Assembly: GCA_905220665.1 (NCBI GenBank)
Contig: CAJNAR010000163.1
Location: 248,001-312,000 of the forward strand
From: Albugo candida
Lineage: Eukaryota; Oomycota; Peronosporomycetes; Albuginales; Albuginaceae
DNA length: 64,000 nt
Reading direction: 5' to 3'
Position 1 is the stretch's first letter. Each line of letters starts with the position of its first letter. Positions 33,949-47,172 of the stretch are shown piece by piece. Under the pieces are notes generated by a model. That model saw only the letters and a program-made list of their open reading frames with translations. It did not search any database and was not told where the DNA came from. A program made the translations under genes and the position numbers.

Positions 33949-35379
33949 TGTAATCAGAATAGATAATGCAAGGTACGGTACGGTACGCTTCGACATGGCA
34001 CCTAAAAGAAGCGCAACATATGGCTTTACTAGGAATGATATCTCTTCCGCCACAAGACCAGTGCTCGGAATACCATGACTTAGCAACGCATACTACGCAA
34101 GCAGAATCCTTTGTACTTCTAAAATGACCTAGTTATCTGGTCATCTTTAATGTGGCTGGCGTACTATTCAAAATCTCGACACTGCATTGGACCGGTAGGA
34201 AATCTGATCAATAGCGCTCAATAGTGAAGATTCAAGGCACCATCTCGACCCTTTCGGTGACATGATGCATTGTAAGTCTAACCATTGGAGTATTCTCCTC
34301 ATGCACAAGTCACGCAATAGATATGTGCCTCTTTCTTACCCTGCAATCCATCATGTGGCTATAGACACGTTAATGTGAATGAAGCTCGAATCAAAGCTGT
34401 ATTGTTGAAAACGATCACGTATTTCATGAAGGATCAAAGCAGATTGTTAACAATCCAGCATGACCGCCAATCAGGACACTCGTCATTCAGTTTCTTAATC
34501 GATGTATCACTTGCACGCGAGTGCTTCACTGTGATGCATGTGGACGATTATGGCGAAGTGGCGGAGCAATCGCGTACTCAAGCCGACACAAGGTTGTGAA
34601 GTAGTTTCGCTGCAAAGAAGCACAAGGATCGGTCTCATCCTAGTAGGATATTAGACAGCAACAGCAAATCCATTTTTTCGCAAAGTGCGCATAGCAAGAT
34701 GCAAAATCTTCAACCAGTCGAACCAGAGTTGATTCGAGACATTCCAAAATTGAACATCGTACCGACAGTCTACTTGGAGCGCAATAAATCGATACTATAA
34801 AGCGTATAGTTCCGGTATCGAGATTTCTTCAGATGTAAGGCTAGTCCATGAGACCAAACTGGAAAAGTTTACATCGCTTATAATGATACTTTGGGCCGGT
34901 GCGATCGGCGGTTGCTACTGCTGAGCATGACTTTGAGGTATGTCTTCACTTCCCCGTCAGAAAGGCTATACTCAATCCATCGCAGTGCAGCACTGGACGC
35001 GATTGAACAACCATAAAAGCAATTATAATACAAGCAGTTGATTCAATTCATTTATAGAAACTTATATACGATTTATGTAGCTAAACACAAAACTAAATAT
35101 CTCCAATCGCCCGTCAGGCTGTGAAGTCATTCTGCTTTAGAAGTTCGAATGCGGGATGCGCAGGAACTCGGGAAAGTTAGGTGAGCCAAGTTAGGCAAAA
35201 AACTTCGAAAAGTGATCTACTTGTTCAATATACGGAATCGCTACGTTGTGCATGAGGGTCGGACACGAGGCTCGAGTGAATCGCAACCATTCGATTAGTA
35301 GGAAAGGGAAAGATAGCTCTTTAAAAATTCATACATTTGTTCATTTTACCAATTGTTAACTCGTTACCAACAAAAGTCC
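33949..35379. other. intergenic, nothing convincing
   Basis: Divergent upstream region between GET3 (minus) and the multi-exon secreted gene (plus). It has one 74-codon plus frame (34375-34599) without a motif. No repeats or RNA genes recognised. Confidence 0.4.
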
Positions 35380-36637
35380 ATGGTATCGCTTTCGGTTCTC
35401 CTGCTTGTTACTGTCGCTCTGGACAGGAAGTGGAGAGTGAGTTGTTCCAATAACAACGAAAAGAAGCACTATGGGTCACGATCACCACCAGCCGTTGGAA
35501 TTGTCAACAAAATGGTTCCTCAACATTCACTAGTCAACAACACCCAGTACAATCCCCAATACAATCATGCCCCTACATCTCGCAGGTAACTCGAATAAAA
35601 CGAACCAAGGTGGAAAACCTAGACTGACTTTTGTATGTTACGTTAGACCAGTTGTAGAGAAGCCAAATGTTGCCTGTACAGTCACAAAAAGGTAAGAAAG
35701 CTGGATGAATTGCGTGCCGATTGAAAATCTTGTCAGTACTCAAGGGAAAGTAAAAGTTAATATGCCCGGAAATTTGGTCTTGGTATCTAGGTTTGACCCA
35801 AAAATACTTCGTGAAGAAGTGTAGAAGCTTACTCTAAATTGTCACAGTCGCACCCCCACAGAAGACGACTGTAATGAGCTTGTCGAAGCACTAACTGAAT
35901 ACGAAACTGCATGCCAAAAAATCATAGCGGACGAGGAAATATGTACAAGGTAAAGAGAGATAGAACGAACAGGGCAGCAGAAAGCTTATGTGTACTGAGA
36001 AGGGTACACAAAGCCTTCAACGATGGTATAAAAAAGGGGAATTTTATGATGACAGAAACGACGAAGCTTGGTCACATCATCACTTACTAGTAAGAGAAAA
36101 AGTAACAAACTTGGAATGTCACAACTGATCTTTTCTTTCACAGCTATAAGACGTGTATCGTAATTTCGATCGACAAGGGCCCAACTTTTACCATCACGTA
36201 AGTAATTGATACAAATCGGGAAGACACATACCAATCTATTTCTTCTAAGCGAAGAACAACGTCTTCTCTTCGAAACCCCTGAGGGACAACGCATTGCGAT
36301 AAGGTACATCATAATGGAGAAACTATTCAAGCGACATTTGACCTTTTTTCCAGTCATGATCAACTCCTCGAAATGGAGACCTCCTCAGGCTTCCTTCTTC
36401 AAATGAAGTAAGTCATGTGTACGAAGCTGCAAGGGTGAAGCTGATATTTCTCTCTCGTATGTATGCAGGCTGATAAAATCTCTTACTTCTGAAAACGTGT
36501 ACAAACTTCCGCTGATACCGAAGACATTGTTTGAAGATATCCGTTCTGATTCACGAAGTATCAAGGGTACAGATCTTGAAGGTGCTTCACCATCAGGGCG
36601 AAAATCTCATGGGGAAACAGCCATGAGGCATGTTTAA
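35380..36637 (+). CDS. secreted protein from nine small exons, phase-2 introns
   Basis: Not a family I recognise. The ATG at 35380 begins a signal-like hydrophobic run (MVSLSVLLLVTVAL). Exons by my reading: 35380-35585, 35647-35691, 35737-35790, 35848-35949, 36003-36089, 36144-36197, 36250-36303, 36354-36407, 36469-36637. All eight introns (45-61 bp) interrupt codons after the second base, and all internal exons are multiples of three. Four are exactly 54 bp. Three consecutive 54-bp exons encode similar 18-residue strand-turn-strand units: CIVISIDKGPTFTIT, RLLFETPEGQRIAIS, LLEMETSSGFLLQMK. The protein, about 274 aa, has several Cys in the middle. Intron 4's acceptor is the least certain (35984 and 35999 keep the same frame). 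The 3' end may instead splice at about 36587 into a further 66-codon frame. Confidence 0.6.
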
Positions 36638-39600
36638 GCCTCAAGAAAACACCGCAGAGAGGTTCACTGGAAGAGGATCACTGTATGAAGCTCAGGTGGC
36701 ATCTTCAAGAACAGAGATGATAACTAGACTTGGTCTTCGAAATTATCGATGCTCGGCTAGTGAAGATTATGCATCACCCACAAATGAAACCTTTTCGGTA
36801 TGCTTTTTATGTTGTTTATTCCGTCAATGTTGATGCTCAATATGGCCACTTAACTTTCCGCGCCAAATTCTTCTGCTGCTTCAGCGAACGCTATTGATAC
36901 TCAACACCGGCCTTCTTTTACATAAAACCCTTCACGCCCGGTGTCTATACCCATCTTCTGTTCTGCGATTGTAGGCAGTGGTATGCAAATACAGGGCTCT
37001 GCTGAAACACTATGCCCTGCACATAGCAACTAGGCGGTCCTATCCACTCAGTACGGTCGATAGCAGTACACTGTACAATACGAAGCTCTACAGTCCTGGC
37101 ATCTGGTATCTGGAGTATTCAATCATATCAGGGCCACGCTATGTGTCTATCTTCAGGGTGATGCAGTGTTCTGAATCATGACCTGAGATTTATTACGGAC
37201 TACATTGTCTTAAGGCGTCTACGGCATGACAGTCGCTTGGAGGTTGCTTGAACTAGAATTGGTACTACAGGTCGACAACACTGATTCGCATATGTCTGAT
37301 GCTGAACAAAAGATACTCAACCCATTGAATGTTTGCCGGCGATATGAAAGAAACTAAACGGCGGTGCAAGCAATCCCTCAATTGCTGAAAGAACACGATA
37401 TGGAAGTAGTTTTTTCACGAGTTCATTTGCTCATTGTAAAAGAAACTCACTCCAATTCCATCCCCAGTTTATTTGATATTGAGTATTTGAGAAGCATTAA
37501 GGCTTCAAGAAAACACTGGCTTAGCCTTAGCCATGGAATGTTGGAAGAAGACGCCATCATGTATCATGTGATAGCCAAGAATTTCTTTGGCGTGTGCTTG
37601 ATCTCCGTGTTCTTCTGAGCCGAGTCCGTATCAAGTCGTTGATCCTCAGAGCCCCACATCAATGGCAGATGCCGAAAGCAAAGAATTAGCTTAATTAAGC
37701 TCACTGAGTGACACGATGGGCAGCTTAATCCCAACTACGTTTTATTTATGATCATTTGAGTCAGCTATATTTCATTTCCATCTGAAACTACTAGTGCCTT
37801 CGTTCTATCCAAAGACTCGGGAATGAGTACAATCTCTAGTGGGGGAATGACATCAAACGCAAGATGTTGTGAATGTGGCATCTCCTCTGCTAATATTACA
37901 CGACCTCACCCCAATCAGTGACCAACGTCTTGGCATTATGCATATGTACATCTGCTTTCGCTTTATAGGACTTTATTCAGTGTTTGATGATTACACTTTC
38001 GGCGTGGTATGCTATTTAGCGATCTCGATCAAAACGGATTCAATCATATCATGATTTCCATCTAATGGATACAGCACAGCTCACTCGTGTTTCATGATTG
38101 ATTGATGCAAAAAAGAGGTCTCGGTACCGATCGAAAAGATACGACTAATTTCTGTGTATCTTGAGAAGCTGATATATGTGTTATAAAAGAAAGTCTGTTT
38201 GTATCGGAGGTGTTTCCAACTACATTATCGCTTTGCTTGAATTCAAAGTTGTCTTTATGGAGGTATACAGGACATTCCATTTCACCTGTTGAGAGGTGAG
38301 AAAATAGTATGAGATACCATGAAGGCTAATAAAAGCTACACTTTTTCTCAATCGATGCATCAGTCCTTCAAAGAAACACTGCTGTCACTGTTTGTCGGTC
38401 AGACGCTTGGCAGCACTATCCAAACCGTTTTCGAGTCTCGAACAGGGCACCGACCAGTCGAGACTCACGATCCGTTGCTCCGAAGAGTTCTAGTCCAATT
38501 TCTTTGCACTAATTGAATAAGAATATTGTAATGCATTGCAAATCCGATGGCCGCTATGTTGGAAGGGCAGCAGCAATTGAGATTTTCCGTCCAGCAGTCG
38601 AACAGCTAGGATGTGTGCTGCATGGTCACAATCAATATCTTGAAGTGTTGTTCTGCTACAGCATATGCCTTGATCAGCGGGCATCGGTGCTCGTTACAGA
38701 TGTCGCACTTGTACCGGTGACCATACTTCCATACAGATTTGACGAGATCCTAACCAAGCACTTGTTGTCTATATATTTACGTACCTATGGAATGGGTAGA
38801 AGTGTTCTTACGCATCAGTCGATCAGGGCATGTTGATCTATCGTAATGTCGGCTCGAAGGGTAGAAAATGACCAAGGATCTTCCATCTATGGTGGTCCAG
38901 GTCGTGGTGAATAAATTCCACTTCATTTGCAAGAGCGATAACGTTGTTTCCACGCAATAAAAGTCAGAGGTGCTGATGGGATTCTTCCAAGTTGAAGACA
39001 GACATAAGTATAGAGATACCACCGCCTTGCGGTTCCCCATGATTTTTGGAGACTGCTGAATGATATTTGAGACTTGAGCGATGTCGATAGAGTGTCAAAT
39101 CTCTTACTGAGCTAATCCGTCTCAAATCATGAAATCGTGAAATACAATTTGCTCGTCAGCGTTACAGAATAGCGTAACGCCCCATACCGAGTCGTTTGTG
39201 CTTCAAGAGGTTGGATATTCGCTTGTGCTAGGAGAACGATACTTTGTCATTCCATCAGATGCGGTTGAGTATGACAATTCTCTTTTTTGCGTGTGATACC
39301 GAGTAGGGTTGTCGGCGTAGAGGTTTGTTAGTTGGTGATGAAGATAATGTGAGCTATTCGTGCATTTTTTCGCGAGCTGCTTTCTCTGGTGGGTTCTCTC
39401 TCTGAACAAAGGATTCGGAGCGACAGAAGAATCATGTTCTATGCAGCTAGCACGTGATCCATATGGCAAAAAAATACTCTACAACTTGGCGCATCGCACG
39501 TCGTACCCAATGCACAGTGAGTTTGGGAAGCTGTGCTAAATCAACTTGATTACCTTAGCGGTTTCTGGGGAATAAACAATAATACATCCATCCCGGTCAA

Positions 39601-41382
39601 TTGTACCGCTACCAGGCGAGGAGCAGCTACTTTTCATCCTCATATCAAAACCACTTTCACTTTGCTGTAAATATCGAAATATCGACCGCGATAATTGACG
39701 AATATCTTTATCATTTGGGCGAAATATACTGGGAATTTTCTTTGTGACCATCTCCACATTCTCAAGCTGTCCTCCAAGCGTCAATTCTCAACATAAAGCA
39801 ACACGGAAGTGGTGTCGATGCTACAACAATCGCAGACGATTGAAGCTCTGAAAATGTGGGTTCCTGGACAGAAAAGACAAACCGTTCTTTCACACGATCG
39901 AAGAAAGACCGCACAAGATGCATGATATGCTGTTGAGTCTAGGAAGCACAAGCACGCCAGCACCTACACCATACGAGTATTACATGCATTTTAGCATCCC
40001 GGCATGGAACCTAAGCGAAGCTATCGCCGATAATATGGTCATCGGAGTGCTTTAATGGGGTAGGTCAGTAGTCAATGGGTATCGCCCTTCTTCTGTGAAT
40101 TTTCCACAGGCGAAGGAAGTCGTCATTTCGAATGACGTTATACGTGAGTCAGAAGAGCAAGATCGATCGCACTAGTGTTTACCGATGTAAAAGTACCTTC
40201 ATTAGTTTAGGTACGACGAATGTGTGCGGATGTTTAACCAAAACAAGTGATTCAAGACCAAGAAGTGTCTGAGCGAGGCAATCGATGTAGCATCAGTCAC
40301 CGATTCGTTTACTGACCGCAGAGAAGATTCTTATGTATCTCTGCTGAAACGGAGTCAGACTTATGTCAATCAAACATATATAAATATATTACAGCTACAT
40401 GATGGCACAGCTGACAATGAAGACTAGGGAACGAGCACAAGTTGTGAATGAAAAAGCGACAGTGCACGAGGCCTTTTGAAGTTTTTATATGAAGAGATAT
40501 TCCACAATAATATGGATATGGAGAACTTGTCAATGTGAAGGCGATGTGTCAAAGGATCGCCTAATGAAGAAAATCTCTAGCGGTATATGGTGAAATTTTA
40601 TGCTGGAGAAGAATATGCCGACGTATTGGATCCTCCTTGCGCAAAGTAATACCCATTGTGGACGACCTCGAAGCCTGAGTTGGTTTCGGGGAGAAGGCTA
40701 AGTCGTTTCTAGAATGATGGCGATGAAGGATCCAATCCATCCGACATTCAATAAGGGATGTATCGACGCTAGTAGAGCTTCTTTAGCAATACGGATCAGG
40801 CGATAAAGCGGTTTCGATACAAAAAACTCAATTGCACCGAGCCAAAAGAGCTCCCACGTGATTTGCGCAAGATATCTTATAGAGGATCCCACGGCCCCCT
40901 ACTATATGCACCTACCAACCTATCCACGGAATGAACTGTTCTAATAATCAAATAGTCGATCATGCGAGGGCCGAGGCACGCGCCACCGTCATAGGGCCGT
41001 GCTTTCATTTCTTCTATCCAGACTGTATAAACAACGTGTCGACAGCGGACCACTTTTGATGAGACACCCGTAGTAGGGGCTTCGATTTGATTGAACAATT
41101 ACGATCCTGCGACTCAGACTGGTTAAACAACAATTAACAATGTTTGTAGGGCAATGTGACAAGTTGACATTACGAATTTATTTGATTCTTTTACATTAAC
41201 ACCCGAATTAACTGTTGACAATGCACCACATTTGAAGTACTACCCATTTTTTCTGGCAACCGAGCATATGCTTTATCTCTCAATCTCAGGATGGTATCAA
41301 TACAACGAATTCTTACAGCATTCAAGCCACTAGCCTTGGGTACAAGCAGCTGATACATGCCCCTTTTCAATGAAAAAACTAT
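36638..41382. other. gene-poor stretch, only weak coding traces
   Basis: Many short overlapping frames on both strands. A plus frame at 36630-36833 could be a further exon of the secreted gene. Short protein-like pieces occur at 39191-39296 (plus, FVLQEVGYSLVLGERYFVIP) and 39536-39770 (minus). The frames at 37364-37618 and 38513-38836 (plus) have no motif. I find no repeat, tRNA or rRNA in it. It may hold decayed genes or unresolved small exons. Confidence 0.35.
39536..39770 (-). CDS. hypothetical exon fragment
   Basis: An open frame of about 80 codons without an ATG, ending in TAA, with protein-like composition (NVEMVTKKIPSIFRPNDKD, RSIFRYLQQSESGF). It would need an upstream exon ending near 39785. 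No family recognised. Confidence 0.25.
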
Positions 41383-41980
41383 TTGCACTTTAGTCAAGGA
41401 ATAACAGATCAGGTAATCTTTCAGGAAGGCGACAAAGAGCAGCATTGGAAGTTCGCCGCTGGCAAAAATGAAATTAGTGGATTTAATTTTTCTATCGACC
41501 CACACCCGAACCAAGATTTACTATGCAAAACCTGGACGCTCAAATTCAATCTACAGGGGATACTTGTTTCCCAGATTCCGACAAGGGAGCACGGTCACTA
41601 GAACCTGGGAAACAAGTAATGTTTGGAGCCTGCGATTAGGTACCGCTTCATTTGATGATAACCCAATCCTGGCTACGAGACTTTCAGCCATGCATCGGAG
41701 AGTCATCGTCCCTCATGCGTATAAAACTTGGTTAGCAGAAACAGGCGATAAATATTATTTTTCTCTACAGAGTGTGGGTATCAGTTTCAAGTCGCGACGA
41801 TCAACGTTCGAGTTCCGCAGCAAGATCCAACACCGGATGCATCGGTATGGCAATTAGGACTGGATGTGATGGAAGAAGTGAATGTTGTACTTACAAAAAG
41901 TATTGCGAAAGATGTATCTCAAAATTTAACTGGGGAAATTGTATCTCCAGAAAACGCGATGCGTGTTGAAGACCAAATCT
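41383..41980 (+). pseudogene. unrecognised coding region, probably frameshifted
   Basis: Three protein-like stretches occur in two frames: HWKFAAGKNEISGFNFSIDP and WTLKFNLQGILVSQ (frame 1, to about 41575), then STVTRTWETSNVWSLRLG, FDDNPILATRLSAMHRRVIV and TWLAETGDKYYFSLQ (frame 2, 41590-41770), then FQVATINVRVPQQDP, WQLGLDVMEEVNVVLTKSIA and the end at TAA 41980 (frame 1). A 57-bp GTATAA...CTACAG intron at 41714-41770 is possible but leads into a different, Cys-rich frame. The simplest reading is one gene with two frameshifts. The family is unknown. Confidence 0.35.
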
Positions 41981-43981
41981 AAGATTGGATTGAAGACGGG
42001 AACGACCGCAGTTTTCAGATAATGTCCTGATTAGCAGCTATCTTTTCTCAAAAGCGTAATTGCCATACACTTAATAAATACCCTCCATGGGCTCATTATG
42101 AATCTATTCTTTGCCATCCTTTTCTAGAACGTTATATATTCCACACGCTATTTGACGCTCTCTGCGTACCTACAGATTCCTCTATGGCCATATATGAATA
42201 GAGCAATGCAGTAGATTCTCTGTTGGTATCTTGCTAAGCATGACTGTAGACTTTAGTTAGTTACGATCTAATTGCAGCGATGATTGTGTCGGCTACGACC
42301 CGAAATTCGTAGCATAAAATGTTGTTATTTCTATGTCGGATGCTAAAATCGATACTGGTCCACCAGCAAAACTATATGTTTTGGGTCGCAATACGAGCAG
42401 CTACGAGTCGGTAGTGAACCGAGTTCGACTCATATATGCATGCAAATTCCATCGCTATCTCAACATAGAATAAGCCACGTAACAGAGGCGGACGGGTCGA
42501 TAATGATTTGTACCTGAGAAGAGACACCGCATACCAACCCGTGGTAGTACGAAGAAGCCATGGAAGATCATGTATGTACTCCTGCTCCGAAATCGCTTGT
42601 GAAGCGAGATAAAAGTATCTCATAGACCATCCAACCAGGCGAAAGCGAGCGTACTTGCGTCCCACAGCGACATGAGTTTTTGTATCCAAAAAATGAATTC
42701 CTTACATTCATATCAGTTCTATTCGCCTGTTCTGTTACACCGCTCACCGACGCATTTATAACTGAGCCGAAGTCTAACTTTATCAACTATTCACTCCGTT
42801 CCGAAATTTCGTGATCGATTCTCAAAGCTGAGCTCTCCAATGTGCCACGGATCAAGGAACGCCACTCAGTTAAGAAGCAGCCATGCGATAGTCGTGGATT
42901 TTTACCGGCAGGAATATGGAAGGTGAAAAAGAAAGCGTGTCGTCGACGCTACTCTCACCGCATAAACATATACTTGAAAGAGTTCGCGGCTGTCTTTATT
43001 CTGTTCCATGTAGCGATAATCATACGGGCGCTTTCTTATAATGGGAAGGTCATCTCGGAACTCGACTCGCCATACTCCTTTATGCCGCAATTACTTTAGA
43101 TCTTCTGGTGTAAGATATGTAATTAGCCACGATCGGTGCTGCTTAAGCAGAAAGCGACAATGTCATGTCAACGGGGCTCGAGGTCGTTATACTTGTCTTA
43201 TTTCGCAAGCGAGTGGCTCAGCGCCTTTGAGAAAATATCGGCCTGGCCTATTGAATCAGGCCACAAACGACAGCAAGATGATGGGAATATGTGAAGATGA
43301 GCTTCCGCATCACTGGATACCCAAATGATTAGATATAAACTTCAAGGCCTTCAGTGTATAGGGATGTGCACACAGCTATAAGAGCGCGTTGATGTACGGA
43401 AACTGTCACCTTATACGCGCAAAGAAGCAGCATACTTGCGTTCAAGTCCTCTGATGTCTGTCATTGAGTTATTGCTCACAAAAAGATAAAAATGCGCATA
43501 TATGTCCTCTTAGAACCCCAAGTGTGTAAAATCTCATAAAGTACATCGTATCAAGCAACGTGTTGCAACAAATGCATATATATGAGGATGAAATGCCAAG
43601 AGCCGATATTCTAGTGTGACGCCGATAATGCAGGCCTCGCCAACAGGAATCACAAGCTCATTATCACGTTTCCAGTCCTCGCGTTACAACGAATTGTGCC
43701 AGAGCTGCACGCAAAGGACCATTACAACAAAGGCCTGCTACCGTTCTGAACATGGCTTAAGCCCCAAGTAGTTAGTTTACAATGACAACACTAGCCTGCC
43801 AGAACTCTCCTATTGAATCGAAAAGCATCCAAGCACACCACTAGCTTTAAGTAGAGGAAGCGAAGCTCAAGTCGCATACGAAAGATCGCCTTCAAACCAC
43901 CCCGCGGATGCGCTAGCATCAGAAAATCGAGATTCGTCCGCTGAATTTTACCGGTTTACTCTCCTTCTTCACCACTCATTC
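41981..43981. other. no gene recognised
   Basis: Frames of up to 105 codons (42372-42689, minus, no ATG) and 95 codons (43041-43328, plus) lack motifs. It probably includes the NSUN promoter at its right end. Confidence 0.35.
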
Positions 43982-45311
43982 ATGCATCCAACCACAAAAG
44001 CGAGTTCGTTGTCATGGGTTTCTCACGAGATTCTACTGACAAGCGGCTTTCTCGACTTCTTAACCTCTCATCGCATTGACCTCAGAGATCTCGAAATATC
44101 GGATCCATCACGTCGTTACTTTCGGTATGCGTTCCTTCTCTTTTTTCATAGTATCGCCGCTAAACTGCATTCAAAGCTGCGCTACACGTACTTCGGAATC
44201 GGAAACACTTTGCCAGCTTTTTGAGGATTTACAAAGACAGCTCAATGTCTCATCGGACACTCTGAGAGACGTTATCCACGCTTCCTGGCTTCCCGGATTC
44301 TACAGCCTTCCAGAGCACATTAAAATCGCCAGATTGATTGTCTACCGGCAGGGTGATATCTATGGAATGGACATCGCTTCTGGCTACACTGTCGCCCTAT
44401 TAGATGTCAAACCAGGTACGAATGATCAACATCGCAATTCCAAGACATTCAGCCTTGTATCATGTCTCTAGGCGATCATGTATTGGATATCTGCTGTGCT
44501 CCGGGAGCCAAGCTTTTGACGATCGCGGATGCGCTCAATATGGAAGGAAGTGTGACGGGTGTTGATTACTCTATACAGCGTCTAGCAGCATGCAAACAAC
44601 TGCTGTACAAATATCAAGTCCATGCAAAGAACGAGAATCATTCATCAAACTCCTGGCGATGTCGTCTTTATCACGCCGATGGACGTACTTTTGAAGTCGG
44701 TCCAGAAACAGAGTGCGATCGAGTTGGCAATGCAGAGTTATTTTTTGACACAAAAACACTCGAGGGAGATAGAGGTACTCGAAAACGTATGAACAAAAGC
44801 GCTCGAGCGCGTCAAGCAAGACGGAAAGAGATTTGGGCTTTTAATTCGGCGCTGTATGATAAAGTTCTAATCGATGCTGAATGCACCCATGACGGATCCA
44901 TTCGACATTTGCAAAAGCTGAAGACGCTTCAAGCTTGGTCAGAGTATGTGCAGAAACATCTCAACGACACGCAGCTCGAGCGTATAATGAGTCTACAACA
45001 CGATTTGATTCGGTACGAGTGCCGAGCTATCCATTTTCTTACTAAAGTTCTCTCTCGTTAGAAACGGATTTCGTCAACTGAAAATTGGTGGAATGATGAT
45101 TTATAGCACGTGCAGCTTATCCATCCGGCAGAATGAGGACATTGTACGCAACTTTCTCTTAAACACGCCCACTGCAAACCTCGTCGCTATACGTCCGGAT
45201 GACAATGTACCTTGTGATCCTGGAAGCCTGGAAGGAACCGTTCGATTTAGCCCTCGGCGCAACACGAGCGGCTTATTTATCGCTCGCATACGGAAAGTTA
45301 CGCATCTTTGA
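43982..45311 (+). CDS. NSUN/RsmB-family RNA m5C methyltransferase
   Basis: SAM-dependent methyltransferase that makes 5-methylcytosine in tRNA or rRNA. Exons 43982-44124, 44177-44415, 44445-45012 and 45062-45311 give 399 aa in frame. The SAM-binding motif I is DHVLDICCAPGAK. The motif IV region reads KVLIDAECTHDGSIRH, keeping one catalytic Cys. Motif VI is GGMMIYSTCSLS with the second catalytic Cys. The intron at 45013-45061 has a typical ACTAAAG branch and TTAG end, and it joins QHDLI-R to NGFRQLK. The first intron ends at CAAAG and the second, 29 bp, is unusually short but restores DVKP-DIQPCIMSLGDH. Which NSUN subgroup and substrate are unclear. Confidence 0.88.
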
Positions 45312-45485
45312 TATCGTCGAGTCGAAGACGAATTCTCAGCTGAAAATCACATTTCGATGCTCATCATTAGCGATAGCTTGCGTTTCTATACTTTGAACGT
45401 GAACGTATTTATAGCCTCACCGATCGTCTCGTGACTCAAATGGTTGCTTGGTGAATTCACACTGATATCGAGCGCTTCTTATCGT

Positions 45486-47112
45486 ATGCGTTCTCGTCCA
45501 GTCTCCAGTCCTACACGTCAGCTTTTGGCGCTTCCTCGACCGGATGTCATCGTCACACAAATCGATGCACATATGCCTACGGGACCTATACAAGCCACGT
45601 ATGAAGACAGTACGATTCTGTCACCCTCACTTGGCATTCGGAAGGTTCCCGATGAAAACTTTCCAACCAAACATCTCACAAAGTCACAATCTGTGCCAGT
45701 TTTGTCAGAGACAAACACAGGATTGAGATCGTCGATACTTACGGCTGATCTTAAAGATACCTTCTCGACACATCGATCCCGAGTTCATTATGGTTCCAGG
45801 GTCGCTCTCGAACTGAGCAATGGGCATCTGCTCACAATACAAAGTCCTAATGGCCGCGTTTGTATTTCAGACCCAAAAGTTAATGAACGAGACGAAGTAT
45901 CTAAAATGACAATCTCACCAAAGAAACAGATAACAGTGTTCACTTTGGTTCATCTGACGGACACGCAGACTACCGCAGAGCTTCATTTCGGCGATCCGGT
46001 GTGGCTCAAGATTTCTAGTGGTAAGGGAGAGGAAGGTTGGGAGCATGGTGGTGTGCTGGGTGTGAATGTCCGACAAATGCCAAAGCTCAAGCTGGCTGCC
46101 TCACGACATTCCACATCAGCCATGGTCGTCGGGACTCCTTCTCCTCTAGCTGCTTACGTTCCCAAAGTAAGATCAATTGTCGTCCTCCATGAACAAGTTC
46201 TTACGAGACTGTGCACAGCACCGAGACTTTATCGAATTGGAAGAAGAAATCGCTCAATGTCAAAAACGGAACAATTCGTCTGCTCTACTGGGTAAATGGA
46301 TCATCCGATCGGCCCGTAGAGATTGCATCAAAGCGGATATGCATTTGGATTTTGTATGCAATTTTGACGAAATTTTCTTTGAGCAAAATTGGTTCTATCT
46401 TGGAGCCAGCTTTCGAACTGAAGACGCAATTTTGAGACCTATTGCTGAGCAAGACAACATGTTGTATGACAGGGAAGATGTTTCATCGGACATGAGCCAA
46501 ATTTGGCGGATTCGACTTTTTGATCAGCAAGATGTGAACGAGAATCGATTCACCTTGAAGCAGCAGCAACGGGAGCGGTTATTGCTCAAGGCAAGAAGAC
46601 AGTTGTTGCGCTCTAGAGAAGGACGAAGTAGACACGGTCGCTCTGAGCTCATCCAAAAGCCGTCATCTCGTCAGCTGGCTGAATTGGCCATATCGACCTC
46701 CAGCGATACATTTGCTCAAAAATGGAAAAAGCATTTTGCGCCTGTCATTTTGAGCTTGGATCCTGCTTCACAAAGAACGCGACTGGAAGCATTAGTGAGA
46801 TGTGACGATACTTTTGATCCCGTCTGCACTTTGGAGGGTGATACATCCGACTCGGATAGTTTGAATACTGGCAGACGGCTGGATGCATCGAATCCTCAAA
46901 TGTGCGGTCTTTGCAGATCTTCCTCGATGGGGTATGCATTGTGCTATCAGACTCAAGAGACTTGTATGGAAATCACTTCGACTTCAGAATGTAGAATCAC
47001 ATCGCTCATGCAGCATGAAGACAAAAAAATGGCTGGAATCATTCGATCCAAAATGGAAAAATGTCTGACTGTAGAATCAAAGCAAAAACGACTTACTATG
47101 CATCCAGACTGA
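45486..47112 (+). CDS. unrecognised protein, beta-trefoil-like repeats
   Basis: Exons 45486-46166 and 46219-47112 (52-bp intron, phase 0, joining AAYVPK to HRDFIELEEE) give 524 aa. After a disordered N-terminus, residues of about 95-220 contain repeats such as VHYGSRVALELSNGHLLTIQ and LHFGDPVWLKISSG. The second exon has KWIIRSARRD and FDEIFFEQNWFYLGAS, all with a hydrophobic-x-F-G-D-x-hydrophobic pattern that resembles MIR/beta-trefoil units. Later there is an Arg-rich helix (LKQQQRERLLLKARRQLLRS) and a Cys-containing tail. No known family recognised. It starts 174 bp after the NSUN gene on the same strand. The ATG at 45486 is the first in frame. Confidence 0.65.
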
Positions 47113-47172
47113 AGCTCAAGGTGTCGTCTATCTGTGCCGGAGAAAATATACATTATAGAATAAATGGAGCAA

